From: Mytilus californianus
Lineage: Eukaryota; Mollusca; Bivalvia; Mytilida; Mytilidae
Assembly (NCBI RefSeq): GCF_021869535.1
Contig: NW_026262739.1
Location: 62,001 to 126,000, forward strand
Length of the DNA stretch: 64,000 nt
Direction: 5' to 3'
In this document: piece by piece, positions 1 to 9,708 of the stretch
Numbering within the stretch: position 1 is the stretch's first letter
Layout of the letters: every line of letters begins with the position of its first letter
Notes under the pieces: generated by a model
What the model saw: the letters and a program-made list of their open reading frames with translations, nothing else
Database searches by the model: none
What the model was told of the DNA's origin: nothing
Program-made: the position numbers and the translations under genes

Positions 1-140
1 CCCCATTCTGACCGGACGTGGCTGCAAATTTGTACATCCCGCACAGCCAAACGGACGCCCCACTTTAGCAAGGGTTTTTACTGCCGGTCGGAGGAAGACC
101 AATGGTGACCATACTTATATTCCCCAGTCACCCTTGGGGG
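1..140 (-). mobile_element. SINE-like (CAAT)n retroposon, 5' part, cut by window edge
   Basis: This is the 5' end of the retroposon family that recurs 16 times here. Sense strand is defined as running from the C-run head to the (CAAT)n tail, so this copy is on the minus strand. It ends with CCCTTGGGGG at 140, the complement of the family's CCCCCAAGGG head. It has an extra T in the run near position 74, an aged-copy indel. The tail and the left target-site duplication lie outside the window. Confidence 0.85.
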
Positions 141-249
141 TTGAAAATAAAGTGAGAAAATCATCAAAAGTCGCTGTCAGATCAACAACAGAGGGTTCAG
201 TGCACAATAAATATCCATAAACATAATTTAAGATTAGATGACATAAAAC

Positions 250-290
250 CTGGGACTATTATACTAATTATAATAGTATAATAGTCCCAG
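250..290. repeat. Perfect inverted repeat, 17-bp stem, 7-nt loop
   Basis: Arm CTGGGACTATTATACTA (250-266) is the exact reverse complement of 274-290, around loop ATTATAA. It could be the remnant of a foldback element. No T-run follows to suggest a terminator. Confidence 0.8.
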
Positions 291-419
291 ATAAAACCAA
301 TTAAAAAACATGATAAATTAAGCCTGGGGTCCTGGCTAATCTTGTCGCAGCTAGATCGGGCCGGGATGCCAGGCTAATGATAAATTAAGGCAACAGTAGT
401 ATACCGCTGTTCAATAGTC

Positions 420-595
420 ATAAATCGATTGAGAGAAATCAAATCCGGGTTACAAACTAAAACTGAGGGATACACATCAACTATAAGAGGAAAACAACGA
501 AACAACGTAAATACTGAAGTGCAACAAAAAAATCCAAAACGACAATGCAAAATACATAGAAACTAACTATAAGATAACAACTGCCATGGATAATT
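420..595. repeat. Dispersed bivalve repeat fragment
   Basis: The stretch contains AAATCCGGGTTACAAACTAA, an AACTATAAGAGGAAAACAAC-like block and AACTAACTATAAGATAACAA. These match by eye a repeat type common in mussel sequence. The copies at 8170-8600 and 45950-46260 share its style. No coding potential. Confidence 0.5.
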
Positions 596-1457
596 TCAAC
601 CACAATTTTCATTTCTCACAATTGTTTAGGTATTTTAGAATAAAATAACTTCATTTTAACCATATTTATTCTTAATGTACTGCATGGTTGTTATAATTGG
701 CTGTATAATTAACAAGAATCGTAATTGCAGTAATCTAATTATGTCAAAAACACCCTTAGCACTAAATAAAGTATGTTATATGGTTTTATGGTGAATAACA
801 GTTGAATCACAGACACACATTTTGGTTTTCATGCATTTTTGTCATTTTCAATGGAATTTCTGGAAAACGGCGCTATTTATTAAAAATCCGACATTAATAT
901 TTCAAAGTGCTTTTGATAAGTTACTATTAACATCTGTTCTAACAGATTTCCATATGTCCATAAAAAATATTATCATTCAGAAGACAGAATATGCAAAAAT
1001 GCTGACATCTTGTAAAATTAGAAGTTGTCTGTCCTTGACCTTTCGTTGTGATTTGACGGAAACTGCACCATACCAATTTTTGATGACCGGGCAAATAGAA
1101 AGTACAGATGTTGTGCTTTCGAATGGTATATGATTTAGCCGTATGTTAGGTGGGTGCATTAAAAATAAAAATGTTATGGTTAATGTCACTCGTCTACTAT
1201 GCAAATCAACAATTTTAAGTTATATTGTCTTAAAACAGCAAGGATTCAGGAGTATGTAACAAATGGTAAATACTATGAAAATAGAAATCAAGGCTGAGAA
1301 AGGGAGACATTTTTAACCATTTTACTTCAATTCAATGGTTAAAAATTTCTGAAACAGAACGCAAACAGCACAAACTAGAAAACTGTATGCCTTGTAACAC
1401 CACACATATAGATATTTCTAGAATTCATAAATCTGTCTCGAAGACATCCATTCAAAT

Positions 1458-1533
1458 CCTCAAAGAGTTGTTGCAAGGGTTCTTAACGTGCAAAGAGCGT
1501 GGCACTCTCTTTAAACGAGGCATCGGATTTAAC
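1458..1533 (-). mobile_element. Internal fragment of the (CAAT)n retroposon
   Basis: About 75 bp match the middle of the retroposon (CAAAGAGTTGTTGCAAGGGT through GGCATCGGATTTAAC) with one T-to-A change near 1512. Both ends of the element are missing and no target duplication is visible, so this is a relic rather than an independent insertion. Confidence 0.8.
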
Positions 1534-1887
1534 AGGTACGTAAAAATACATATGCATCGTGTAGAAAAGGCAAAAATAAAAAAAAATGATTTTAATCCAC
1601 GGTTTTCTAATCACAAAAGTTTGTGACATACTGCGATTTGCGTTCATGGACACCGCGTATTACTCGTAACCCGAACATTTCATGCCCTTCTCATAATCGA
1701 TCTCTATTCTCGGTAGATGATGTTGTCATCATAGAGCAGCAGAATATGTCGACTTAATCATTTTTGCATGTTTGGTTTGATTAGTGTAAGAAATACGAAA
1801 ACCGGCATTAGAAACAGGAAGTTTGTAATGAAACGAAATTATCGAAGGTTACCGGTAACGGAAATTAACAAATTCCGGATATCAGCT

Positions 1888-2089
1888 ATTTTTTTTAAAA
1901 TAAAAAAAATCGGGGCGGGACGATTTCAAAGGGGCGGGCGGGGATGAAAATATATCAATTAAATTAAATAAATCAGGTTTTACAAATTTTTTTTAAAATA
2001 AAAAAAAATCGGGGCGGGACGATTTCAAAGGGGCGGGCGGGGATGAAAATATATCAATTAAATTAAATAAATCAGGGTTTACAAATTTA
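1888..2089. repeat. Two-copy 99-bp tandem duplication
   Basis: Two near-identical 99-bp units. The G-rich core CGGGGCGGGA starts at 1911 and again at 2010, each followed by GGGCGGGCGGGGATG and an AT-rich tail ending near AAATCAGG. The units differ by one or two indels in A/T runs, so the duplication looks recent. The G-rich core stands out in an AT-rich neighbourhood. Confidence 0.85.
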
Positions 2090-2469
2090 TTAACAATGAA
2101 GAAATTTGTTCATTGCTTTAAATATGATATGTTCTGCTTTTTTGGTTATATCAATGTATGGTCTATAATTTTATCAAAATCAACTGAAATTTTTATTTTG
2201 AATACATTGTAGGTCATAAGTGAACAGAACGATAGAAGTTAAAGAAGAGAATTAACATATCACATTACAGACCTAGACGAGGAAAATATTCAAAAAAAAC
2301 AACAGATGAACTGTCTTTTTTCCAATTGAACTCTACGCACAACATCAGTCCTGTGATTCAACACAACACTGACGCCCTACGAGTTAAATCCTACAAGTTC
2401 TGCAATAACTCTGGACTCTACAAGATCATATCTCAAAATCACAACCAAAAATCAACAGACTCCAAGTAC

Positions 2470-3222
2470 TGTGGATTCATTTATTTTCGTGGAAACCAAT
2501 TTTCGTGGATTAAGGAAAACTTACATATTCGTGGATCTTTAATTTCGTGGTTTTACCGAAATCTGCATGCAAGCATATATGAAATGTGTCATTCTTTGAA
2601 TATTTGATTTCGTGGTTCACACATACCCTTGGGGTTTATACCATCATAAAATACATGAGAACATAACTCGTATCATGCCAACAACTCGTTTTAGGATAAA
2701 TGTGGTTATTTTATTTCCGTTCACTATGAACTGGAAGATACTAAAAACGTCAGTAGTTGCATATCTCAGCGCCTACTCTTCCTAACGGTGAATCTTTGGC
2801 TGATTTCGTTGCCAATAGAAATTGGGAAGATAATTTAGATGGTATATCTGGTGACGAATGGGGGATGACATATTTAGTGTGGCTATAATCAATAAAATCA
2901 AAATCAACATCGTTTTAAGCCAGGACTCACGACATATTCATTTAAGTCATGAGTTAGACGTGCATTAAATTTTATTAGAAAACCTGGCAATACAAGACTT
3001 CCAAAACGATAGCTTACAAAATCTTTTAAATATTTCAGTCGATTCCGTTAACTCAGAAAATGATTTGCTTTTCTCTAATTCCAATGAATTTGTTCCTGAA
3101 ATGAGTCTGTCAATAAAGATGACATTGGCAGTTATATTAGTACGGAGTCACCTGAAAAGAAAAAAAAACGATTCTGAAAACAAAAGATAGCAATGATGAA
3201 AGATAGTCACCTGACCACAATG
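2470..3222. other. Dispersed repeat fragment, then no recognised feature
   Basis: 2475-2620 has several TTTCGTGGA motifs, typical of a dispersed mollusc repeat. 2640-3222 shows nothing I can support: short frames are broken by stops. Confidence 0.45.
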
Positions 3223-3650
3223 GATTGATTGATTGATTGTTGGTTGCCTAACGTCCAGTGGCAAATATTTTATGCATATTCAGGACGAGAACAATTTAAC
3301 AATAAATATAATAAGTAGGTTCTGTAATAGGGGGTTCCGGGATTAAGGTCGGAGAAATTTAGACTGCCACTGGAAATGAGGGTATATTGGATAGAGACGG
3401 AAATTTAGCCTTGCAACAGGTCACCTACGGACCCCTCAAAGAGTTGTTGCAAGGGTTCTTAACGTGCAAAGAGCGTGGCACTCTCTTTACACGAGGCATC
3501 GGATTTAACGTCCCCATTCTGACCGGACGTGGCTGCAAATTTGTACATCCCGCACAGCCAAACGGACGCCCCACTTTAGCAAGGGTTTTACTGCCGGTCG
3601 GAGGAAGACCAATGGTGACCATACTTCTATTCCCCAGTCACCCTTGGGGG
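3223..3650 (-). mobile_element. SINE-like (CAAT)n retroposon, full length
   Basis: Full-length copy of about 428 bp. Plus-strand reading begins with the (GATT)n tail, then TTGGTTGCCTAACGTCCAGT, and ends at CCCTTGGGGG (five G). I could not find a convincing target-site duplication: the left flank ends ACCACAATG and the right flank begins TACCGATC. This copy is probably older or was inserted in an already rearranged site. Confidence 0.9.
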
Positions 3651-3984
3651 TACCGATCATTGGAAGTATGTACCAACTTCTAAAGGTTTATATAAATTCC
3701 GACACAATCTCACGGAAAGCCATATAAGTTTTCATTGCGATCTCTTTTGGCATGGCATCAGACAGAAGTAGTGACATTAGGATCAGTATTAAAGATTTTA
3801 GAGGCTATACTAAATGGTTCAGCCGGTATTTACTGTTAGAAGTACAGATACACCCGCATGCACTTGTTTTACTACTGCTCATATTTTCTTGTCTTCTTAA
3901 ACTTAAGGATTTCGTCTTCAAGCCATTGTTCCACTACTAAACTGTCTATTCTACTTACTAGTACACTTGGTACAATCAAAAACC

Positions 3985-4470
3985 TGGTACAATGTAATAA
4001 ATTGTTCAAATAAGGCCTTTGAAAATAGTGGAATTAATTACTTTTGGAGTGTCAAAAATTCGTTGGATGTACTTGATAAATTGCATGCTTATATTGGTGA
4101 TTTCGAATCTGTTCAAAGTTTTGATTTTTATACCCTATATACCACGTTGCCTTATAATCTTATTAAGAAAAATTCACACACCTGATTAAATTGGCATTTA
4201 AAAAGTCGGAATGCGAATATGTATGTTCAAACTATTTTAGGTCATTTTTTAGTAACAACAAACAAAACAACTAGGTTAATTGGACCTGCTTTGATACTAT
4301 AACTGCCCTTGAATTTTTACTAGACAACATTTTTGTTCGCACATGAGATTCCGTATATCGTCAGGTTATCGGAATTCCCATGGCGACTAACTGTGCGCCA
4401 CTTATTGTGGATCTGTTTCTGTATTGTTACGAGTTACAATTTATGACTAAAATCAGCAAAGACTAAAAAA
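3985..4470 (+). pseudogene. Penelope-like element RT fragment, broken
   Basis: The translated region reads as a Penelope-like reverse transcriptase across several frame breaks. It shows NKAFENSGINYFWSVKNSLD, then a motif like FYTLYTTLP, then IGIPMATNCAPL followed by DLFLYCYEL. The family's usual form of that last block is GIPMGTNCAPL with a conserved Gly, which is Ala here. Stops and frameshifts interrupt it near 4183, 4275 and 4345. The catalytic YxDD block and the GIY-YIG endonuclease are missing. It is the same family as the longer minus-strand remnant at 38450-40360. Family assignment is from motif recognition. Confidence 0.75.
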
Positions 4471-4567
4471 TATGTAATACAGGCTTTTCAAAGTTTACAG
4501 GAAAATTGTGTGAATGATGCATACTTTTAATCTTTCCTTTATACAATTGACTTCCGACACCAAAAGG

Positions 4568-4933
4568 ATGAATGTAGGCCTAGGTACACCTATCAAGAAG
4601 AGAGAACGTGATAGAGATATTTGTTTAGTGTGTTGAAAATTTGCAAAGGAGGTCCGTAGAGTAGAAACCAACCGGAAGTTAAAAAGGAAAGATTACAGTT
4701 TAAAAGATTTATTGAAGAAATATGGTGGAATTATTGTGGGACAGTGTAGAAAATGCAGTAAAAAAGTTGACACTCCTCACAGAAAGAAAACTGATTTTTA
4801 CAATGAATGCCAAAGAAATGCTGGAATGTCGAAACGAATGGCTTCGTCACCACATATAAATCCACCAAAAAGAATAAATAGGTCGACACCCAAACCATCT
4901 ACTCAATATGCAACAGTTTTCAGTGAAAGTTAA
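4568..4933 (+). pseudogene. Small basic Cys-pair ORF, broken by one TGA
   Basis: From an ATG at 4568 the frame reads to a TAA at 4931-4933 with a single in-frame TGA at 4634-4636. The first half has C-L-V-C directly before the stop. The second half has C-R-K-C after a Lys/Arg-rich stretch (ETNRKLKRKDYSLKDLL) and a basic, Pro/Ser-rich end. Two CxxC pairs separated by about 45 residues suggest a zinc-binding module, perhaps the N-terminal domain of a transposon-associated or nuclear protein. I do not recognise the family. The stop could be a real break or an unspliced intron boundary. Confidence 0.4.
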
Positions 4934-4974
4934 GATGAAGATGACATTTCAATCATTGGTTTACATTTGATTAC

Positions 4975-5030
4975 TTGGATGGAGAGTTGTCTCATTGGCA
5001 CTCATACCACATCTTCCTATATCTATTTAT
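4975..5030 (-). repeat. Short dispersed bivalve repeat fragment
   Basis: GGAGAGTTGTCTCATTGGCA followed by CTCATACCACATCTTCCT is the reverse complement of the block near 8173 (GAAGATGTGGTATGATTGCC, then AATGAGACAACTCTCC). It is a short relic of the same repeat in opposite orientation. Confidence 0.65.
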
Positions 5031-5933
5031 CAGATGAAGGTAATTAATTTAAAATATTTGTTTACTTAAACCTGGCAACAATGAGTTGGGTGGTGCCCAA
5101 TGAAACCCTTGCTAAAATGCAGATAATACAGATTCCATACTATAAAGTTTCTGGGGGACCAGGAACCATTGAAAATACATATTACTGTAATTTTGCATAA
5201 CTATTATTTAATTACTTTAAAATTGCATTATTATGCACAATAGTTAACTAAGATTATTAAAAAATTAAGAAGTAATTTATGGTAGCCAAGATATTGTGCT
5301 GGTTTAACTTTTGACATTGTACCTTGAGCATAACCAAGGGATAACAATTTTTGGAAAAACAACAACAAATCGTGGATTCCTTCAATTATTAACCAAAGGA
5401 AAAATTGGTTATTGATAACCAACTTTATTTGCTAATTAAGAAGCGGAATAAAATAATTTAAGACAGCAGGGACGATTAATTATGTAGTTTTATAGCTTTA
5501 ACTGATATAAGAATGAGAACTTTATATTGTAAATTTTACGATGTCTCTTTAGTGACCAGTGGGTCAGAATTGTTTAACATTACTATTTGATTAATTGTCT
5601 AAATTATATAACACCTTTTCACGTGTAGAAAACCATGTGAGTGGATTCCTTATTTCTTATTGGTCAATGATCTTGCGGGTCAGCACAAGTTTACGTGCCA
5701 TGTGTGCACTTCCTTTTATCATTAACTTTCGTCTTGATAACTTGTGATTCTAAAACATTGCGTGAAATTTAAATCAATTGTGTATAATTTGAACTTATCT
5801 GTGTAAAACTCAAATTTTTCTGGAAGATCCAGCCTGGATTGATTTGTTTCAGCAATTTGAGGTAAAGGCGAACCATATTTTTGTGTATTTATAATTTGAG
5901 TTGTTATATTGACTTTACTTTTTTGCTTACATT
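5031..5933. other. No gene seen; upstream of the SGNH ORF
   Basis: AT-rich sequence without open frames of note. A possible splice donor (GAGGTAAAG, near 5860) lies about 75 bases upstream of the SGNH ATG, but no matching acceptor was found, so a spliced 5' UTR is only possible. Confidence 0.4.
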
Positions 5934-6533
5934 ATGGACAAACGTGCAGTTGTTTTTGGCTATTCTTTCATTCGTAGGCTAAATCATTTTGTTTTATGCA
6001 ATAAACATAATGGTTGGTCAAATTTGTCTCTTTACGAAAGAGATATTTTAGTAAAACTATTTGGTTTTGGTTGCGGCACTGTACGTCAAGGTCCAAAATG
6101 TATGTTTCAACCATGCTTATTAAAAATTATAGCTGATGATAAACCCGATGTTGTATTTTTGCAAGTTGGTGGTAATGATATTAAGCATGACAGTGTTGAC
6201 CCAAAGCGATTAGCTCGAGATAAACCTTCATTTGCAGAGTTCATCATTGATGGTTATGATGTAAATCATATTACTATCGGTCAACTTTTTTACCGTTTTA
6301 ATGCGAATCGGCCATATAGTTACAACGAACTTGTTAATGAAGTAAATACACATGTGAAATTGATCATAAAGAATATAGACAAATTATCGTTTTGGCATCA
6401 TAGAGGCATGTGGTCTGATTCTGAATCACTGATAGCATATGACGGTGTGCATTTAAATGAAAAAGGCACTTTAAAATTTGCAAATAGTATCAGATCCGCC
6501 TTAGGCATCTGTATGAGACGTGGTTTATTTTAA
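5934..6533 (+). CDS. SGNH/GDSL-type hydrolase-like protein, intact 199-residue ORF
   Basis: An uninterrupted ORF from ATG 5934 to TAA 6531-6533. Three SGNH-fold signatures are in the right order. Block I is VVFGYSFIRRL with candidate nucleophile Ser11 (GYS in place of GDS). Block III is LQVGGNDI with Gly79-Gly80-Asn81-Asp82. Block V is YDGVHLN with Asp170 and His173. The candidate Ser/Asn/Asp/His set is therefore complete. No signal peptide or membrane segment is seen. SGNH domains are known in some metazoan retroelements (CR1-like LINEs and Ngaro tyrosine-recombinase elements), and this single-exon ORF with a structured repeat right after it fits a mobile-element hydrolase. No RT or recombinase is adjacent, so a stand-alone cellular gene is possible. 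Confidence 0.75.
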   Translation: MDKRAVVFGYSFIRRLNHFVLCNKHNGWSNLSLYERDILVKLFGFGCGTVRQGPKCMFQPCLLKIIADDKPDVVFLQVGGNDIKHDSVDPKRLARDKPSFAEFIIDGYDVNHITIGQLFYRFNANRPYSYNELVNEVNTHVKLIIKNIDKLSFWHHRGMWSDSESLIAYDGVHLNEKGTLKFANSIRSALGICMRRGLF

Positions 6534-6643
6534 TGTATGCATATGTTATTAATTTCTTTGTATTTACGGTATGAAAATATGTCGCAACCCAACACTTATT
6601 TTATTTCGTTTATTGGTTATCATTTTCTAATATTTTGTTTTTC

Positions 6644-6859
6644 AAACCAATTTTCCTTGCTTACTTGGGTAAGGTGACCGTTTTTTTTTTAATTGGCGCA
6701 GAGGTCGTGGTTGCTTGTACTTATGACCTTTGTGTATTTGTTTTTGCAAATAAACCAATTTTCCTTACTAGCTTGGTGTAAGGTGGATGATATTTTAACT
6801 GGTGCGGAGGGCGTGTTTGCTTGTACTTACGCCCTCTGTGTATTTGCTTCGTCAAATAT
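6644..6859 (+). repeat. Two 108-bp direct repeats, each with a covarying hairpin
   Basis: Units start at AAACCAATTTTCCTT (6644 and 6752) and are clearly diverged. Each holds an 8-bp stem with a 14-nt loop: stem 6701-6708/6723-6730 and stem 6807-6814/6829-6836. Loops are GGTTGCTTGTACTT and GTTTGCTTGTACTT. Stem pair 5 is T-A in unit 1 and G-C in unit 2; pairs 1 and 7 are G-T in unit 1 and G-C in unit 2. Pairing is kept while the bases change, which suggests selection on RNA structure. The repeats begin about 110 bases after the SGNH stop codon and could be its 3' UTR or the terminal repeat of a retroelement. Confidence 0.7.
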
Positions 6860-7234
6860 GTGTTAATGTAGTGTTTTTTTTTATGTTTTATGCTTCGTCA
6901 TGAAACTCATGCTACTTCAGTTAATATTGTCACGGTGGTATTGGTTTGGAACATAATATTTTTTGCATTGTAGCCAATAGGTTATAATTGCCATGTATTT
7001 TATTTTATACATGTAGCTTTTGTAAATATTTGCTGATGTTTAATTCATGTTGTCAATTTATTATGTTTGCTAATACGTTGATACATGTAGTTTTGGGTTG
7101 AGATTGAATTTAAATCTCATTGTCAATTTTCATACCAATATTAATGCATTATTAAAACCAATTTAAAATTATTTTTTTTTGTATACATTCAGCGGTTTGT
7201 TACAATTTTTTTTTCTTTTCTCTAGTACTTAACT
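6860..7234. other. No gene seen between SGNH repeats and next ORF
   Basis: AT-rich sequence with T-runs, ending in a pyrimidine tract just before the ATG at 7235. Nothing else is recognisable. Confidence 0.5.
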
Positions 7235-7798
7235 ATGCATAGAGCAAAACAATCAAAGAGGAGAGGAGCTTCGGATAAATCCTCCAATTCGGTAGTTGTG
7301 TCAGATCCAGTAGTCATGCCTGCGAAGAGAAAGTGGACACAAAAAGGGTCACCAACAGCAGCAAATATAACCGGAGGTAACATTTCCATCGAAGATTCAG
7401 AACAATCTCCCACAAGTCCTTCTGAAGAAATGCCTACGGCAGACGAAATTACTTTAGCATAACTAAATCGTATGCGGTCAAATGAACCAACATCTCAACA
7501 ACAGCCGTCATTAGCTGAGTTAGTTAATCCACCAGCACAGCAAACACAAGCAAGTGCCTCTACAATGAGAAACCCAACCTTAAGTATTCCACCAATGCCT
7601 TGTTCTTCATCAACCGTCATGAACACTGTTGTACATCCAGTTAATACCAGCTTGTTTTAAGACAACACTTCGATGCCTGTACCATTGAACTATTATTTAG
7701 ATTCACAAAATTTATATTTACAAGAATATAATATCAGACTACTACTCTGCTCCCTCAAGTTAAACCAACAAATTAAAAACCTGCGGCCGTATGAGTAA
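7235..7798 (+). pseudogene. Ser/Pro/Gln-rich Gag-like ORF with two in-frame stops
   Basis: One reading frame runs from ATG 7235 to TAA at 7796-7798 and is interrupted only by TAA at 7460-7462 and TAA at 7658-7660. The N-terminus is Lys/Arg-rich (MHRAKQSKRRG, PAKRKW). The middle is Ser/Pro/Gln/Thr-rich (TSQQQPSLAELVNPPAQQTQ). The last third looks helical (NYYLDSQNLYLQEYNIRLLL). This composition is typical of the low-complexity N-terminal part of retroelement Gag or ORF1 proteins. It may be linked to the SGNH ORF upstream. No zinc knuckle is seen. Family unknown. Confidence 0.4.
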
Positions 7799-8169
7799 TA
7801 AAAATTGCGTTTATTTGTTTTGTTAATTTGCCTGCTTTGTAAATGATCGAATTACAATGATTATGATTAATTAATTGTTTTTGCAGAGAATGTGAACAGT
7901 AATCCTGCAAGAACTAATCTTACCTACGCAGAAAAAAGGAAGAGGGTAATGGGACTTGTTGAGAGACAAGCTCATTGAAACCAGGTTGGAGGAACAGTCC
8001 CCAGCAACTCATTCTTGTTGCTTTTATCAATCAACTGTTGATGATGTCATAGTTTGTCAGGATTGTGGTCCCTCTGCATTGGGATGCTTGCTGTAAGAGG
8101 ATACATCAGAACATCCTGTTCCATAAGCCACACCAGTCGAAGGTAACATATTGCCACAATATAAATAAA
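7799..8169. other. Possible small exon, otherwise empty
   Basis: TTAATTGTTTTTGCAG ending at 7886 is a good splice acceptor. It is followed by an open frame to TGA near 7978 reading NPARTNLTYAEKRKRVMGL. Phase does not match the frame that ends at 7798, so it was not joined to that ORF. Confidence 0.25.
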
Positions 8170-8600
8170 AAAAGAAGATGTGGTATGATTGCCAATGAGA
8201 CAACTCTCCACAAGCATACAATAGACCAAATGACACAGAAATTATTAACTATAGGTCACCGTACGGCCTTCAACAATGAGCAAAGCCCATACCGCATAGT
8301 CAGCTATTAAAAGCCCTGAAATGACAATGTAAAACAATTCAATCGAGAAAACTAACAGCTTAATTTATTTAAAAAAAATGAACGAAAAACATATATGTAA
8401 CACATAAACAAACGACAACCACTGAATTACAGGCTCTTGACTTGGGACAGGCACATACATATAGAATGTGGCGGGGTTAAACATGTTAGCAGGATCCCAA
8501 CCCTTCCCCTAACCTGGGACAGTGGTGTAACAGTACAACGTAAGAACTAACTATAAAAATCAGTTGAAAAAGGCTGAACTCATCAGATGGATAAAATTAC
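8170..8600 (+). repeat. Dispersed bivalve repeat
   Basis: The block begins GAAGATGTGGTATGATTGCC and includes CTCCACAAGCATACAATAGA, ACTATAGGTCACCGTACGGC, TTCAACAATGAGCAAAGCCC and ACTTGGGACAGGCACATACA. I recognise this as a very common mussel and oyster repeat. The open frames on it are fortuitous. Fragments also lie at 4975-5030 and, more distantly, 45950-46260 and 56104-56363. Confidence 0.75.
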
Positions 8601-9708
8601 AAATATTACAAATACAAGTGGACGTGGCCGGGTACTTGTACATCCCAACAACAAAAAGACACTTAGTACAGATCTGAGAGTACTCGCAGTTACTGACAGC
8701 TAGTTCAAAGCAACTAAACAACTATTACAAAAATCATGCATCTAAGACTTATGGTCATTTGTTCATGTGTTTAGATGTAGTTTTAAAACTTAACTGAAAA
8801 CCAGGATAGAAAAGCAATATTGCAGCTTTTAGAAATGTTTAAAAACTGATATACTTTGCAATGCTTTGTGAGGTTATCAAATGAATTTCATAAAATCGTT
8901 GATAGTTTTCAAAATTTAGAAATTATTACTGACTATTTTCAATAAGAATGTTCAAATGCTTAAAATGTACACACACACAAAAACCATGAAATTAATTGAA
9001 AAATTGTAAAAACGAGATTGTTCTTAACAGCCTACAAGATACAATGTATATTGATCCAAAGAATTTTTGCAATCTCTAACTTTTTCCTCTATCAATATAT
9101 CTCTTTCAGGTTTAAATATGATCATATTAACCTCATACATTAATACTTTAATTATATACATACTTTACCTCTATTACAGCAAACCATGTATGTACCTATT
9201 CACACGACTAATGAACTTGCCAGGAAAGACCACATTTGTGAATCATCATACTCTACTTCCATATATATTCTGTTGATGTGAAGGGTAAATATTTTTTTTA
9301 TGCTGCCGCCCGATTCATGGAGCTATTGTCTGTTCTGCAACTTGAGTGCTGTTTACCTGCAAAATCTTTTTGTGATGCTTTAGATGCTATGCACTCGAAC
9401 TACATTAAATTAATCTCCAACGTTGTAAGTGAATTTAAACAGATTTCCAATGTCATAAAGTGTTCTCTTATTAGGTATTTGTTAGAAATACATCAATATA
9501 GACAATAAGAATGTTGATAGACTTTTAAAATATTTGTTGTCACAATGTGCTGTCTAGATTTAGACAAAAATAAGAAAAAAGATTAGAATTGTGGTTTTGT
9601 GCTAGAATGTAAAGATATTTGGTGCACATCTTGCAAATTTAGTTTGTAAAAAAATGCTGGTATACTCGGGGTATATTTTGTGCGTATATTAAGATTTGTT
9701 AATATCAG
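8601..9708. other. Mostly empty; one possible exon at 9317-9424
   Basis: ATG 9317 opens a frame reading MELLSVLQLECCLPAKSF and reaches a strong donor GTAAGT at 9425 in phase 0. The next exon I can support (9709-9882) needs a one-base carry-over, so the two do not join directly. 8601-9300 shows nothing else. Confidence 0.25.

Larger units (their letters stand above)
141..1457. other. AT-rich non-coding stretch
   Basis: I see no gene here. It holds a perfect 17-bp hairpin (250-290) and a dispersed repeat fragment (about 420-595). The short open frames at 822-1133 and 1387-1626 have no recognisable domain, no supporting splice signals, and run into repeat sequence. Confidence 0.6.

Noticed and set aside
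8065-8310. Small genes on both strands around 8.0-8.3 kb
   Set aside because: They lie on a well-known dispersed bivalve repeat.
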